Shown here: in pieces, positions 33,387 to 41,789 of the stretch
Layout of the letters: the number at the start of each line of letters is the position of its first letter
Numbering within the stretch: the first letter of the stretch is position 1
Source of the DNA: an uncultured bacterium
GTDB lineage: Bacteria > Desulfobacterota > BSN033 > UBA1163
Length of the DNA: 64,000 nt
Assembly (NCBI GenBank): GCA_938002255.1
Contig: CALLAL010000017.1
Coordinates: 1-64,000 of the forward strand
Direction: 5' to 3'
Program-made: the position numbers and the translations under genes
The notes under the pieces: model-generated
The model's input: only the letters and a program-made list of their open reading frames with translations
What the model was told of the DNA's origin: nothing
Databases searched by the model: none

Positions 33387-35393
33387 CTATTGATTTTCTT
33401 GGCTCTCTTTTGTCTTCTTTCCCTTCTTTTCCGGTGGCGGTTTTATCCCCAGTCGTTTTGCCGTATGATCTCTTCCCATATAGAAATTGAGCCATGAAGA
33501 GGTTTGCCACAGCTCCCAATCGCAAGGAGGAACAATATATTCTCCCAAACTATTTTCCTCCTGATAGGCTTTGAGCCGATCGTAGGCTTGCACCCAGACA
33601 CATTTCTGCTTATTCGGATAAACCTCACACCAGCCCTGATAACTTCCTCCACAAGCTCCATTACGCTGGTTTTTCGGACATTGAGACATCGGACAGACAA
33701 AAGCGACATCAAAGAGGGCACAATCCCCACAATTCAAACAGTGAAAGAGCGCTGTCTTAGCCATGTGCTCAAAAAATTCCAAAACACTCTTGGCTCGAGG
33801 GGATCTGTCAACCCACTTCGCAAGAGGTCTCAGGATCTTAAAAACTCGACTTTTCTCTTCAAAAAGGGTCACATGAGCTACCCGTGAGAGTCTATAGACA
33901 AAAGGCACCGTGGGTTTAGAGGTTCTTTGAGCCCATACCTCTGTGTTTAAACCCGTTTTTGGGTCTTTCTCAAAGAGATAAAATCCATTAGGCTGGGGAT
34001 AATCGAATTCAGGGATCCATTTCTCCCAATCCTTGGATAGTTCTTCACCCTTGGTGATAATATATTCTACCATGTCAGAGGAAATCCCATGCCCTCCGAT
34101 ATGGGCTCCTGCATAGCCCATCCCCTTTGCGATGGCATACAACTTGGCTGCCCGGAGAAGCCTCGCTTCTTTCCCTTTGTCAGGAGCCTTTGCCTCTTCT
34201 GCCAATTCAGCCACCAACTTGTCTGTAACGACGCATCCTGGAATCTTATTGGCATTCATCATCTTGGCAGTGGGGTATGGTAGGACATAGACGTTCACCA
34301 AAACGGGAATATGATAATGGTTAAGTCTCAACCACTGGATCAACTCATGATACTTTCTGGCGTCATATCCAATCTGGGTAATAATAAATTTTGCTCCTGC
34401 CTCAATCTTCTTTTTGAGCTTATAGTATTGAGCCATGAGTTCTGATTCCAACTGTTTGAAAGGAGAAACACAGACCCCGACAAATAAGTCCGTTGGGGCG
34501 AGAACGACTTTTTTCCCCATGGAATGATGCTCCAAGCCTTTATTCATCGCCTCGATTAATCGAACCACATTGACCGGGTCCAGATCAAAAACCGGTTTAG
34601 GTTTGCCCTCAAATCCTTCGGAAGAGGGGTAATCCCCCGTTAGGGCGAGGATGTTTCTCACGCCACTGGCCGCTAATCCATAAAGCATACTCTCGATCTG
34701 GCTTCGGTTTTTATCTCGGCAGGCAAGGTGTACCAGAGGCTCGGTCCCGACCCGTTTCACTTCAGCACATAACATCTCCGTTGAGATCGCAGGGTTTCCT
34801 CCGGGATTATCCGTTACGCTAATGGCATGAATCTTTCCAAGTTCAGCTGCCTTACGGATATTGTCAAATACGTGTTCCTGTTGTATTTCAAAAGCCCCTC
34901 TTCCGGGGATCTGTTCCCAGGTCACACAGAAAACGTTGGGGTTAAGAATAGCCTCCTTGAGTGGATTTGCCTTCTCCCCAAGGCGGGTGTCAATTTTTTC
35001 AATTAATCCCAGAGATTTGACGGATTCAGCAATCGACGCCATATCGTCAGGAGAAATCATCAGATATTCTTCGGCGTCCATCTGCATGGCTTCCTGACTG
35101 GTCCATGCCTTCTGGGGCTGGCCTGGGAAATGGGCATCCACGATCAGTTGTGGAATGTGTTTGGTGATCCATCCCTCTCTCAATTTTTTGTGAAGTCTAA
35201 ATGAACTTCCACGGGGTTCAAGATACCCTAAGAGAATAATATCAGGTCGTTCTCCTCTGGCTTTGTTTAGTCCCTCGTTTTCACTCGAAGCACTGGTCAC
35301 CTCAAATTGACCCTCAAGGGATTTCCCGATCAGGTCATGAAATTCTGGAATGCTTCCTATGACAAGGACTTTACGCTTTTTCGAATTCTCCAT
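33387..35393 (-). CDS. Fusion: receiver-like domain + MetF + MetV C-terminal domain
   Basis: 668 residues. Residues 7-130: response-regulator-like fold (KVLVIGSIPEFHDLIGKSL, DIILLGYLEPRG), but the phosphoacceptor Asp is Gly56 and the acidic pocket is lost, so it is probably not phosphorylated. Residues about 155-450: MetF (VTWEQIPGRGAF with active-site Glu; LTGDYPS; FIITQIGYD with the Gln retained). Residues about 540-640: MTHFR_C Cys-rich domain (CLNCGDCALFDVAFVCP; QRNGACGGSYQGWCEV). A bifunctional MetF/MetV enzyme with a non-canonical regulatory domain is the natural reading. It converges with the hybrid kinase gene. Confidence 0.88.
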   Translation of the reverse strand: MENSKKRKVLVIGSIPEFHDLIGKSLEGQFEVTSASSENEGLNKARGERPDIILLGYLEPRGSSFRLHKKLREGWITKHIPQLIVDAHFPGQPQKAWTSQEAMQMDAEEYLMISPDDMASIAESVKSLGLIEKIDTRLGEKANPLKEAILNPNVFCVTWEQIPGRGAFEIQQEHVFDNIRKAAELGKIHAISVTDNPGGNPAISTEMLCAEVKRVGTEPLVHLACRDKNRSQIESMLYGLAASGVRNILALTGDYPSSEGFEGKPKPVFDLDPVNVVRLIEAMNKGLEHHSMGKKVVLAPTDLFVGVCVSPFKQLESELMAQYYKLKKKIEAGAKFIITQIGYDARKYHELIQWLRLNHYHIPVLVNVYVLPYPTAKMMNANKIPGCVVTDKLVAELAEEAKAPDKGKEARLLRAAKLYAIAKGMGYAGAHIGGHGISSDMVEYIITKGEELSKDWEKWIPEFDYPQPNGFYLFEKDPKTGLNTEVWAQRTSKPTVPFVYRLSRVAHVTLFEEKSRVFKILRPLAKWVDRSPRAKSVLEFFEHMAKTALFHCLNCGDCALFDVAFVCPMSQCPKNQRNGACGGSYQGWCEVYPNKQKCVWVQAYDRLKAYQEENSLGEYIVPPCDWELWQTSSWLNFYMGRDHTAKRLGIKPPPEKKGKKTKESQENQ

Positions 35394-35618
35394 GGAATGC
35401 CCCCAACCCCTTATCTGAATGGATTTATGTTCCGTCTAACATCCCCGCTGAGAGGAGAATCACCGCTTTTATAAAATATTTACGAAAAACTTTCCACTTG
35501 ATTGATGGCTAAGGAGGGGGGATAAAAAGGGTGGGAATTCTTCAGAACAAAGCGTTAAGAGGTGTGGACAAACCTAACCCAAACCCGATGAACAATGAGA
35601 AGACCGATGTCTGATCGG

Positions 35619-36494
35619 TTAGAGGGATTCAGCAATCGCTTCCAGATATGGACGAAGCCTATCGATGGATCCTACCGGAATGATATGGATTCCCTGGCAA
35701 ACCTCTTTAAGCCCTTTGATGAGGTTCCGAATGATCTCAATACTGGTGGCATCTTTATCCTGTGCTTTGGCTAATTTCTCGATAATGTGATTGGGCACCA
35801 GTCCAGGCCGAACATACTTATTGAGAAAGAGCCCCATACTCGCTGATCTGACCAGAATGACTTCTGCAATGACTGGAATTTGGATGGAGCCAACACGACT
35901 CATAAATTGGTGGAAAGAATCAAGGTCAAAGACAGGTGTGGTAAGAAAGTAATGAGTCCCAAGACCCGCCAGAGTTTCCATCTCTTTTAATTCCATATCT
36001 GGAACTTTCTTCCCCCAACTTGAATCGACCCCTGAACCGATACAAAACTGAGGCCTGAAACCAATCTCTTTGCCGGAGATGTCGTGTCCTTCCCGGAGGC
36101 TATTGATGACGGAATAAAGCTTTCCTGTGTCCACATGAAAATACATGATCTCCTGAAGGCTATCTCCAGTGATTCGATAATCTTGAGTAAAAGTGAGGAT
36201 ATTACTGATCCCGGATTCAGCCGCTCTTAGCAGTTGCTTCTGAATCTCCACTCTGTTTTTCTCCCTGCAGGAAGTTTGAAAAATAGGTTCAAATTCCTGC
36301 GCCTTCAAAATGCGGCAGGTCTCCATGGTGTCGGTTACCAATCCTTCGATATTTAAATCAGGAACAGTAAGGGCATCGATTTTGCCCCTTATGCTGTTGA
36401 CTCCCCGAATCAGATCATCCGCATCGGTTTCAATTGCCGGTTGAATTTCAGAGGTAACCACAAATCGCTTTCCAAGACACTCATCCAATTTCAT
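35619..36494 (-). CDS. MetF-like protein (paralogue 4), altered Gln
   Basis: 291 residues of the MTHFR fold: VVTSEIQPAIETD (Glu), TFTQDYRITGD (Asp), SASMGLFLNKYVRPGLVP. The folate-binding Gln position is in YFLTTPVFD (Thr) and the glycine-rich 'GD' motif is altered, so substrate may differ. SD GGGAGGAGA precedes the ATG. Transcribed divergently from the DUF296 gene with its own promoter (36586-36614). A hairpin ACCGAT/ATCGGT overlaps the stop (35603-35619). Confidence 0.82.
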   Translation of the reverse strand: MKLDECLGKRFVVTSEIQPAIETDADDLIRGVNSIRGKIDALTVPDLNIEGLVTDTMETCRILKAQEFEPIFQTSCREKNRVEIQKQLLRAAESGISNILTFTQDYRITGDSLQEIMYFHVDTGKLYSVINSLREGHDISGKEIGFRPQFCIGSGVDSSWGKKVPDMELKEMETLAGLGTHYFLTTPVFDLDSFHQFMSRVGSIQIPVIAEVILVRSASMGLFLNKYVRPGLVPNHIIEKLAKAQDKDATSIEIIRNLIKGLKEVCQGIHIIPVGSIDRLRPYLEAIAESL

Positions 36495-36585
36495 GATCTT
36501 CTCCTCCCGATGAATCGCCTTTAAGGCTCCGAACGTTTTAAGGTGAATAGGGAAAGTTTAGAAATTACCAATATTACAGAATTTA

Positions 36586-36614
36586 CTAATATTATAAAAA
36601 TTTCAGTTTGTCAA
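36586..36614 (-). promoter_or_regulatory. Promoter of metF paralogue 4 with overlapping direct repeats
   Basis: On the minus strand TTGACA (36614-36609), 17-base spacer, TATTAG (36591-36586). Two direct repeats, AAATTACCAATATTA (36562-36576) and AATTTACTAATATTA (36580-36594), offset by 18 bases, overlap the -10 and the start. That is an arrangement typical of an operator. The region 36495-36790 otherwise holds only AT-rich sequence and the divergent promoter. Confidence 0.5.
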
Positions 36615-36721
36615 GGAAAAAATGTTTCTTTTTGCCTTTTTTTGATAATATATCGAAAATAAAACCTTTTTGATTAAATAATTCTATTATTTAAAAAAAG
36701 AAATTTCCTTAAAAACATAGA

Positions 36722-36750
36722 TTGACAGAACCTTATAAATTTATTATTAG
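36722..36750 (+). promoter_or_regulatory. Promoter of the DUF296 gene
   Basis: TTGACA (36722-36727), 17 bases, TATTAG (36745-36750). It is the same hexamer pair as the divergent promoter at 36586-36614, suggesting a shared factor. The start near 36757 leaves a 34-base leader. Confidence 0.5.
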
Positions 36751-36790
36751 CTTAATTGCGTCCTTTAAGGATCGAAAGGAGATATTAAAA

Positions 36791-37291
36791 ATGGACCTTT
36801 TAGAAGGCGTGGGAAGGGGCAAAATAAGTCAAGTGGTCTTGGGAAAATTGGCAATGCATGTTGATCTTTTAAAAGGAATCGAGGAATTAACCAAAAGGGA
36901 AAGCATCCATACAGGTGTAATTCTATCGGGAATAGGGGCTTTAAAAAAGGCAACGTTTCGAAATCTTAAAACGTTACCACCGAATCTGAAAGTCGAGAAA
37001 CACCACCGACTCTATTTGGATCTTGAACAGCCAATGGAGATCGTTTCCTTAACCGGTTGGATTGCAGCCGGAGAAAATGGGGAACCAGAAATCCATGCCC
37101 ATTTCTCTGCCTCCACGGTCATCAATGATCAGGTGGTCACCCTGGGAGGGCACCTCACGCCCGGTACAATCACCTCTGTGAAGGTGGTCGTCGTCATTGG
37201 TGTGCTTGAGGATGCCCATATTCGAGCCGTCCTCGATCCTCGATTGAATCAGGTGGATGTAAGCTTTTCACCTTCTGAAAAAAATCTTTAA
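36791..37291 (+). CDS. DUF296/PPC-domain protein
   Basis: 166 residues: LRLxxGE-like N-terminus replaced by KISQVVLGKLAMHVDLLKGIEEL, then GVILSGIGALKKATF, and a C-terminal HAHFSASTVINDQVVTLGGHLTPGTIT, the core of the PPC/PCC (DUF296) fold. The 'G.GaL..a' and 'H.H..' motifs match, and GGHL is the conserved trimer motif. ATG 36791 has GGAG upstream; the frame extends further back only through the promoter. Family members are DNA-binding or metabolic; no function is assigned. Divergent from metF paralogue 4. Confidence 0.8.
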   Translation: MDLLEGVGRGKISQVVLGKLAMHVDLLKGIEELTKRESIHTGVILSGIGALKKATFRNLKTLPPNLKVEKHHRLYLDLEQPMEIVSLTGWIAAGENGEPEIHAHFSASTVINDQVVTLGGHLTPGTITSVKVVVVIGVLEDAHIRAVLDPRLNQVDVSFSPSEKNL

Positions 37292-37325
37292 AATGAGGTT
37301 GAACCCAGGCGAGGAAGGATTCGGA

Positions 37326-38048
37326 TCATCTTTTTGGAACTTCAAATATAATCCGTTGATAGTCTGAAGGGGAAAGAAAGATTTCTTCTCTCAGATCCTT
37401 TTTCTCAATTTTTTGAACCTCCATCACGGTGATACCACCCAAACCATAACTCAGGGTATAATCTTTCACTAAGATTGGAAGCCCATAGGATCGTAATCTC
37501 TCGAAAATTTCCCTTCCTTCTTTCATTTCGCTCTTAAATTCCTTTGCAAAACTTCTTGCTACTTTTTCCATCACCCTCTCCACCTCTCGGAGATCCACAT
37601 CGCGGGTCATCCAGTTTTCTTCAATCAACTCCCCATCGGCCAGGATTTCAACTTTTTCTGTTTGAAAGCCATTGATAATTGCTTTATCTCCGGTCTTTTG
37701 AACAACGATTCTTCTCCCTCGGGGATTGATGTCAGGGGCCGTTTGTTTGAGTTTCGCAGCAACCTCCTTTTCCCATCTTGAGAAAGGAATTTCCACATAA
37801 CTCCGAGAGGAATGATCGATCATCACCATTCGGTCTCCTCTGAAATCAATGATCGTCGAAACTTTTCCTTCGATGTGGTCGGTGCGGAATCGATCATCTG
37901 TAAAGTAACGAACGATCCTTCCCATTCTGCCCTCTATGTCCCGGTGGAGCTCCTCGACGACCATCCCTCCCCAGCACACCTCGGCTACATTGAAAAGGAT
38001 TAGGCTGACCACCCAACTCCTAAAGATGAGAAATCTCTTTTGAATCAT
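37326..38048 (-). CDS. Exported DUF4412-like protein
   Basis: 240 residues with a signal peptide (about 1-27, ending VCWG/G). Content MVVEELHRDIEGRMGRIVRYFTDDRFRTDHIEG, STIIDFRGDRMVMIDHSSRSYVEI and KTGDKAIINGFQTEKVEILADGE is the sequential beta-strand layout of DUF4412 proteins, which are periplasmic or outer-membrane lipoprotein carrier-like. It is followed by a membrane protein gene on the same strand 14 bases further downstream of its start. Function unknown. Confidence 0.65.
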   Translation of the reverse strand: MIQKRFLIFRSWVVSLILFNVAEVCWGGMVVEELHRDIEGRMGRIVRYFTDDRFRTDHIEGKVSTIIDFRGDRMVMIDHSSRSYVEIPFSRWEKEVAAKLKQTAPDINPRGRRIVVQKTGDKAIINGFQTEKVEILADGELIEENWMTRDVDLREVERVMEKVARSFAKEFKSEMKEGREIFERLRSYGLPILVKDYTLSYGLGGITVMEVQKIEKKDLREEIFLSPSDYQRIIFEVPKR

Positions 38049-38061
38049 GACATCCTCCTAT

Positions 38062-39279
38062 TCAGAGGTGACGAAACAGAAACGCCCATATCAGACCCGT
38101 GATAAGAACCAGACAGACAGGAAGCCAGATCAACCGATAAACCCCTCGCCAGTCTGCCCGAAAATACTCTTTGGTTAAAACCAGACAGAGGTGGAGAGGG
38201 GAAAGAAGCACGCCCCCTATCCCTCCTGCAAAGGCAAGCATCATGTAGTTATGGAAATCGGGATGGGCTTGAAGCAATGGGATGAGAATCGGAAAACCGA
38301 TCCCGATGGGAGCAATGGTAACTCCGGTCATCACTCCTACCAGCAAGGGGACTGACATGGCAATCAAAGAGAGTGGAATTCCGAAGGAGGACAAGGTTTC
38401 AGAAACTGCTGGAATGGCTTGTGAGGATTCCAGAACTTTCTTAAAGCCCATGACTAAAGCCACCGTTAAAAGAAGTTCGAACCCAATGCTCTCTGTGAAT
38501 CCCTTTAGAATGGTCTTTCCCTCAATCCGAAAAAAAAGAACCATCCCAAGGATGGTTATTCCGAAAGCATAGACCAGTTCTATTTTGAATCCAACAACCA
38601 AGAGGAGAGCAACCAGTAGGGGAGTTAGATTCTTGAATAAGTTTACATAGGCAGGTCGCCTCGAGATGTTTGGATTAGGCTTCGACGCGCCCGATATCCC
38701 CCAGAAGCCGACCAAGATGCCACTGAGAATAGCCGCAGGCGTGAGAGGGAAATTAAGCCAGCAAAGTTTGCGAACTGGAATCCCGATCAGGGAGGCGGCA
38801 AGGACGAGAGCCGGATAGGTGGGGAGGATATACTCCCAGAGATGTCGAAACCAGTAGTTGATAAACGTTCTCCGCTCCGGAGATAAGTTCAGTTCGTCCG
38901 ATCCTTTCACCACCATAGGTGCGGAAACCAATGCCCCTCCTACAATGGGCATCAGGCCAATGATCGCAGGAAGCAAGGCAATCACCAGTCTGACATCCTT
39001 TAAGGTGGATCGGAACCCCTCCATGATCTGGTTCATTCGGCCGGTCTCTTTCAAAAGATTACTGAAAAAGAGAATGGATACAAAAGCTCCGACCAGAAAA
39101 AGCGTGTTTGGATCAAAAATCGCCAACAGGATATCCTTTAAAATTTTTGAAAGAGGTAATCGAAAAAGACTACCGAGCAAAAAGGTGGCTAATAAAAGGC
39201 TCAACCAGAGACTAACCTTCCGATACAATAAGATGATGATCACCAAAAAGACGATGCCAATCTTTACCAGTTCTACCAC
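38062..39279 (-). CDS. DUF401 family membrane protein
   Basis: 405 residues with about 10 transmembrane segments. The conserved DUF401 segments are seen: LPAIIGLMPIVGGALVSAPMV, RTFINYWFRHLWEYILPTYPALVL and GVMTGVTIAPIGIGFPILIPLL plus a C-terminal LAFAGGIGGVLLSPLHLCLVLT. The repeated glycine-proline helical hairpins recall ion transporters of the ArsB/DASS type. Substrate unknown. It precedes the DUF4412-like gene on the same strand and could form an operon with it. Confidence 0.82.
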   Translation of the reverse strand: MVELVKIGIVFLVIIILLYRKVSLWLSLLLATFLLGSLFRLPLSKILKDILLAIFDPNTLFLVGAFVSILFFSNLLKETGRMNQIMEGFRSTLKDVRLVIALLPAIIGLMPIVGGALVSAPMVVKGSDELNLSPERRTFINYWFRHLWEYILPTYPALVLAASLIGIPVRKLCWLNFPLTPAAILSGILVGFWGISGASKPNPNISRRPAYVNLFKNLTPLLVALLLVVGFKIELVYAFGITILGMVLFFRIEGKTILKGFTESIGFELLLTVALVMGFKKVLESSQAIPAVSETLSSFGIPLSLIAMSVPLLVGVMTGVTIAPIGIGFPILIPLLQAHPDFHNYMMLAFAGGIGGVLLSPLHLCLVLTKEYFRADWRGVYRLIWLPVCLVLITGLIWAFLFRHL

Positions 39280-39349
39280 GATAAACGTTCCTGATCAATT
39301 TGTTTTTTGGGTTTTCATAACCTAATCGGCAATCTGCTTCTGGATTTTT

Positions 39350-40963
39350 TTATAATTCCGCTTCCAGTTCCTCAATCTTTTGATTTAACTCTTCTAACTG
39401 TCTTAACCGGTGAGAGTCTTGATCTTTTCCGCCTTTCGCCCTCCACCTCTTCAATTTTCTTCGCAGTCTTTTATAGCTTCGATCCAGATGTCTGAGCAAG
39501 AGATGGAGCGACTCTTGGATGTCGACCGCTTCCTCTGGAATCTCTTCATCCCCGAGTCTCCCGTCAAGGGTGAATAACATCCTTCTTTCTCTCCATCGTG
39601 GAACGATTGTTTTAAGATGGAAACGTTCCTGGATTCGACGAGCCAGTTCCATCGACACTTTTTCTTCACCATGATTGACGAATACTTCAAGGTTAGGATT
39701 CTCAAAATGAGAAAGCCACTCCAGAAGTCCTCTTTGATCGGCATGAGCTGAAAATCCTCCTAAGGTATGGATATGGGCCTTCACTGCCACGGACTCTCCA
39801 AAAAGTCTCACACTGTCTGCTCCGTCCACAATCTTCCTTCCAATGGTCCCTTCCCCTTGATATCCAATAAAGACGATGTGGGATGTCTCTCTCCAGAGAT
39901 GATGTTTCAGATGGTGCTTGATCCTCCCGGCGTCACACATCCCGCTTGCAGCGATGATCATGCCTGGTCTTTCGTCGTCATTGATGGCCTTGGATTCCTC
40001 TGTCGTCTTCGTATAAATGATTTCAGGAAGATCAAAGGGGGTTTCTCCCTGCAACAGGATCGCTTGAGTTTCCTCATCAAAACAGTCTGGATTCTTTTTG
40101 AAGATCTCGGTTGCTGAAATCGCCAGAGGACTATCAATATAGACTGGAAAAGTGGGAAGAAGGCCGGCTCGTATGAATTGCCCGATGGTATAGATCATAT
40201 CTTGGGTTCGTTCCACCGCAAAGGCTGGAATGATTACCTTCCCCTGATGGGCAATCGCTTCTTGAATGATCTTCAATAACTCCTGTTGCGTTTCCTCTTT
40301 CGATTTATGAAGACGATTCCCATAGGTCGATTCTAACCAGAGAACATCCGCTTCTTGAATAATCGAAGGATCTTTAACGATGGGTTGTCCGGAATTCCCA
40401 AGGTCGCCGGAAAAAACCAATTTCTTCTCTATTCCACCTTCTTGTATCCAGAGCTCAATAATAGCCGCTCCTAAGATGTGGCCTCCATTCTGAAATCGAA
40501 CCCTGAGGCTATCGGTGAGACCAACGATTTCATTCAAAGGAATGGGAGAGAACAATCGCAGGCTCTTTTCTACGTCCTCCATCGTATAGAGAGGCATCGT
40601 CTCTTGTCGACCAGATCTCCTGTTCTTCCGGTTCCGCCATTCAGCCTCCATCTCTTGGATGTGTCCGCTGTCTCGAAGCATCACTTCACATAAATCAAGG
40701 GTTGCTTTCGTGCAGATGATTTTTCCTCGAAATCCCTCTTTGACCAATTTGGGAATAAGACCACTATGGTCGATATGGGCATGAGTGAGCAAAACAAAAG
40801 AGAGGTCCCGTGGATGGTAAGGTCTGATATCTTCATTTTTTTTCTCAATCTCTTTTCCCCCTTGAAACATCCCGCAATCGACCAACCATTTCAGCGAATC
40901 GTTCTCAAAAAGTGTCGCTGAACCCGTAACCGTTCTCACTCCGCCTAAAAACTCTACCTTCAT
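39350..40963 (-). CDS. Metallo-beta-lactamase/beta-CASP RNA-processing-type nuclease
   Basis: 537 residues. The MBL core has LLTHAHIDHSGLIPKL (HxHxDH), ESTYG (motif 3 region) and a beta-CASP insert (about 190-400) with GKVIIPAFAVERTQDMIY, MIIAASGMCDAGRIKHHLKHHL and VHIHTLGGFSAHADQRGLLEWLSHF. This is the RNA-metabolising class (CPSF73/YshI-like). The C-terminal 70 residues are basic/coiled. Intracellular RNase of uncertain target. A strong start (M KVEFLGGVRTVTGS) is well placed at 40963. Confidence 0.9.
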   Translation of the reverse strand: MKVEFLGGVRTVTGSATLFENDSLKWLVDCGMFQGGKEIEKKNEDIRPYHPRDLSFVLLTHAHIDHSGLIPKLVKEGFRGKIICTKATLDLCEVMLRDSGHIQEMEAEWRNRKNRRSGRQETMPLYTMEDVEKSLRLFSPIPLNEIVGLTDSLRVRFQNGGHILGAAIIELWIQEGGIEKKLVFSGDLGNSGQPIVKDPSIIQEADVLWLESTYGNRLHKSKEETQQELLKIIQEAIAHQGKVIIPAFAVERTQDMIYTIGQFIRAGLLPTFPVYIDSPLAISATEIFKKNPDCFDEETQAILLQGETPFDLPEIIYTKTTEESKAINDDERPGMIIAASGMCDAGRIKHHLKHHLWRETSHIVFIGYQGEGTIGRKIVDGADSVRLFGESVAVKAHIHTLGGFSAHADQRGLLEWLSHFENPNLEVFVNHGEEKVSMELARRIQERFHLKTIVPRWRERRMLFTLDGRLGDEEIPEEAVDIQESLHLLLRHLDRSYKRLRRKLKRWRAKGGKDQDSHRLRQLEELNQKIEELEAEL

Positions 40964-41070
40964 TCTTTTTCTCTCCGAACACCGGGCGAAATTCGCTTCA
41001 TTCTTTACTTCCTAAAATAATACCGTAAAATTTTCAATGAAGTATGCCGATATAGAAGGATAGAAAGCTA

Positions 41071-41099
41071 TTGACGGATGGCCTATGAAACTCCATAAT
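41071..41099 (+). promoter_or_regulatory. Promoter of the LOG-family gene
   Basis: TTGACG (41071-41076), 17 bases, CATAAT (41094-41099). Start near 41106, just before the SD AGGAGGA and the ATG at 41119; the upstream in-frame ATG at 41098 lies inside the promoter. Confidence 0.5.
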
Positions 41100-41118
41100 G
41101 ATGGCAGGAGGAGATAGG

Positions 41119-41772
41119 ATGGATAATCATCAATACGTTGTCGAAAAGATAAGTGCACAGGAATCCTGGCGAATGTTCCACATCATGGCGGAGTTTGTGG
41201 AAGGCTTTGATACTCTGGCCAGATATCATCCGGCGGTCTCTATCTTTGGCTCTACCCGCGCCAAACCTGGAGATGAGGTTTATCAAAAGGCAGAACGAAT
41301 TGGAAAACTTCTTGCGGAAAACGGTTTCAGCGTCATTACAGGCGGGGGCCCTGGAGCCATGGAAGCGGCCAATAAAGGGGCTGCCTCCGTAGGAGGTAGA
41401 TCAATCGGTCTAAATATTGAACTCCCCCTCGAACAGAAGCCCAATCCTTATGCCAATATCATTTTAAAATATCGTTATTTTTTTGTTCGGAAGGTTATGT
41501 TCGTCAAGTATGCCGTGGCTTATGTCATCCTTCCAGGCGGTTTTGGAACGATGGATGAACTTTTCGAATCGGTTACCCTCATCCAAACCCATAAGATCAA
41601 ACCCTTCCCTGTCATCCTGGTCGGTTCGAATTATTGGAAAGGCCTTCTCGAATGGCTCAAGGAGGTGGTCTTAAAAGAAGGGAAGATCTCACCACCCGAT
41701 CTCGATATTCTTCAATTGATTGATGATCCTGAGGAAATTGCCAAAACCATTAAAAAGACTGTTATCCTTTGA
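41119..41772 (+). CDS. LOG-family Rossmann protein (TIGR00730)
   Basis: 217 residues. ITGGGPGAMEAANKGA and PGGFGTMDELFESVTLIQTHK are the two diagnostic motifs (the second carries the catalytic Glu of LOG phosphoribohydrolases). The proteins cleave nucleotide 5'-monophosphates or remain as yet unassigned 'lysine decarboxylase-like' proteins. Start supported by AGGAGGAGA and by the promoter. It converges with the metallopeptidase-like gene. Confidence 0.85.
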   Translation: MDNHQYVVEKISAQESWRMFHIMAEFVEGFDTLARYHPAVSIFGSTRAKPGDEVYQKAERIGKLLAENGFSVITGGGPGAMEAANKGAASVGGRSIGLNIELPLEQKPNPYANIILKYRYFFVRKVMFVKYAVAYVILPGGFGTMDELFESVTLIQTHKIKPFPVILVGSNYWKGLLEWLKEVVLKEGKISPPDLDILQLIDDPEEIAKTIKKTVIL

Positions 41773-41789
41773 TTCTTCCACTCTTCCCT

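Noticed and set aside
36722-36790. Upstream extension of the DUF296 gene
   Set aside because: The in-frame TTG at 36722 is part of the -35 box; the ATG at 36791 with GGAG is the better start.
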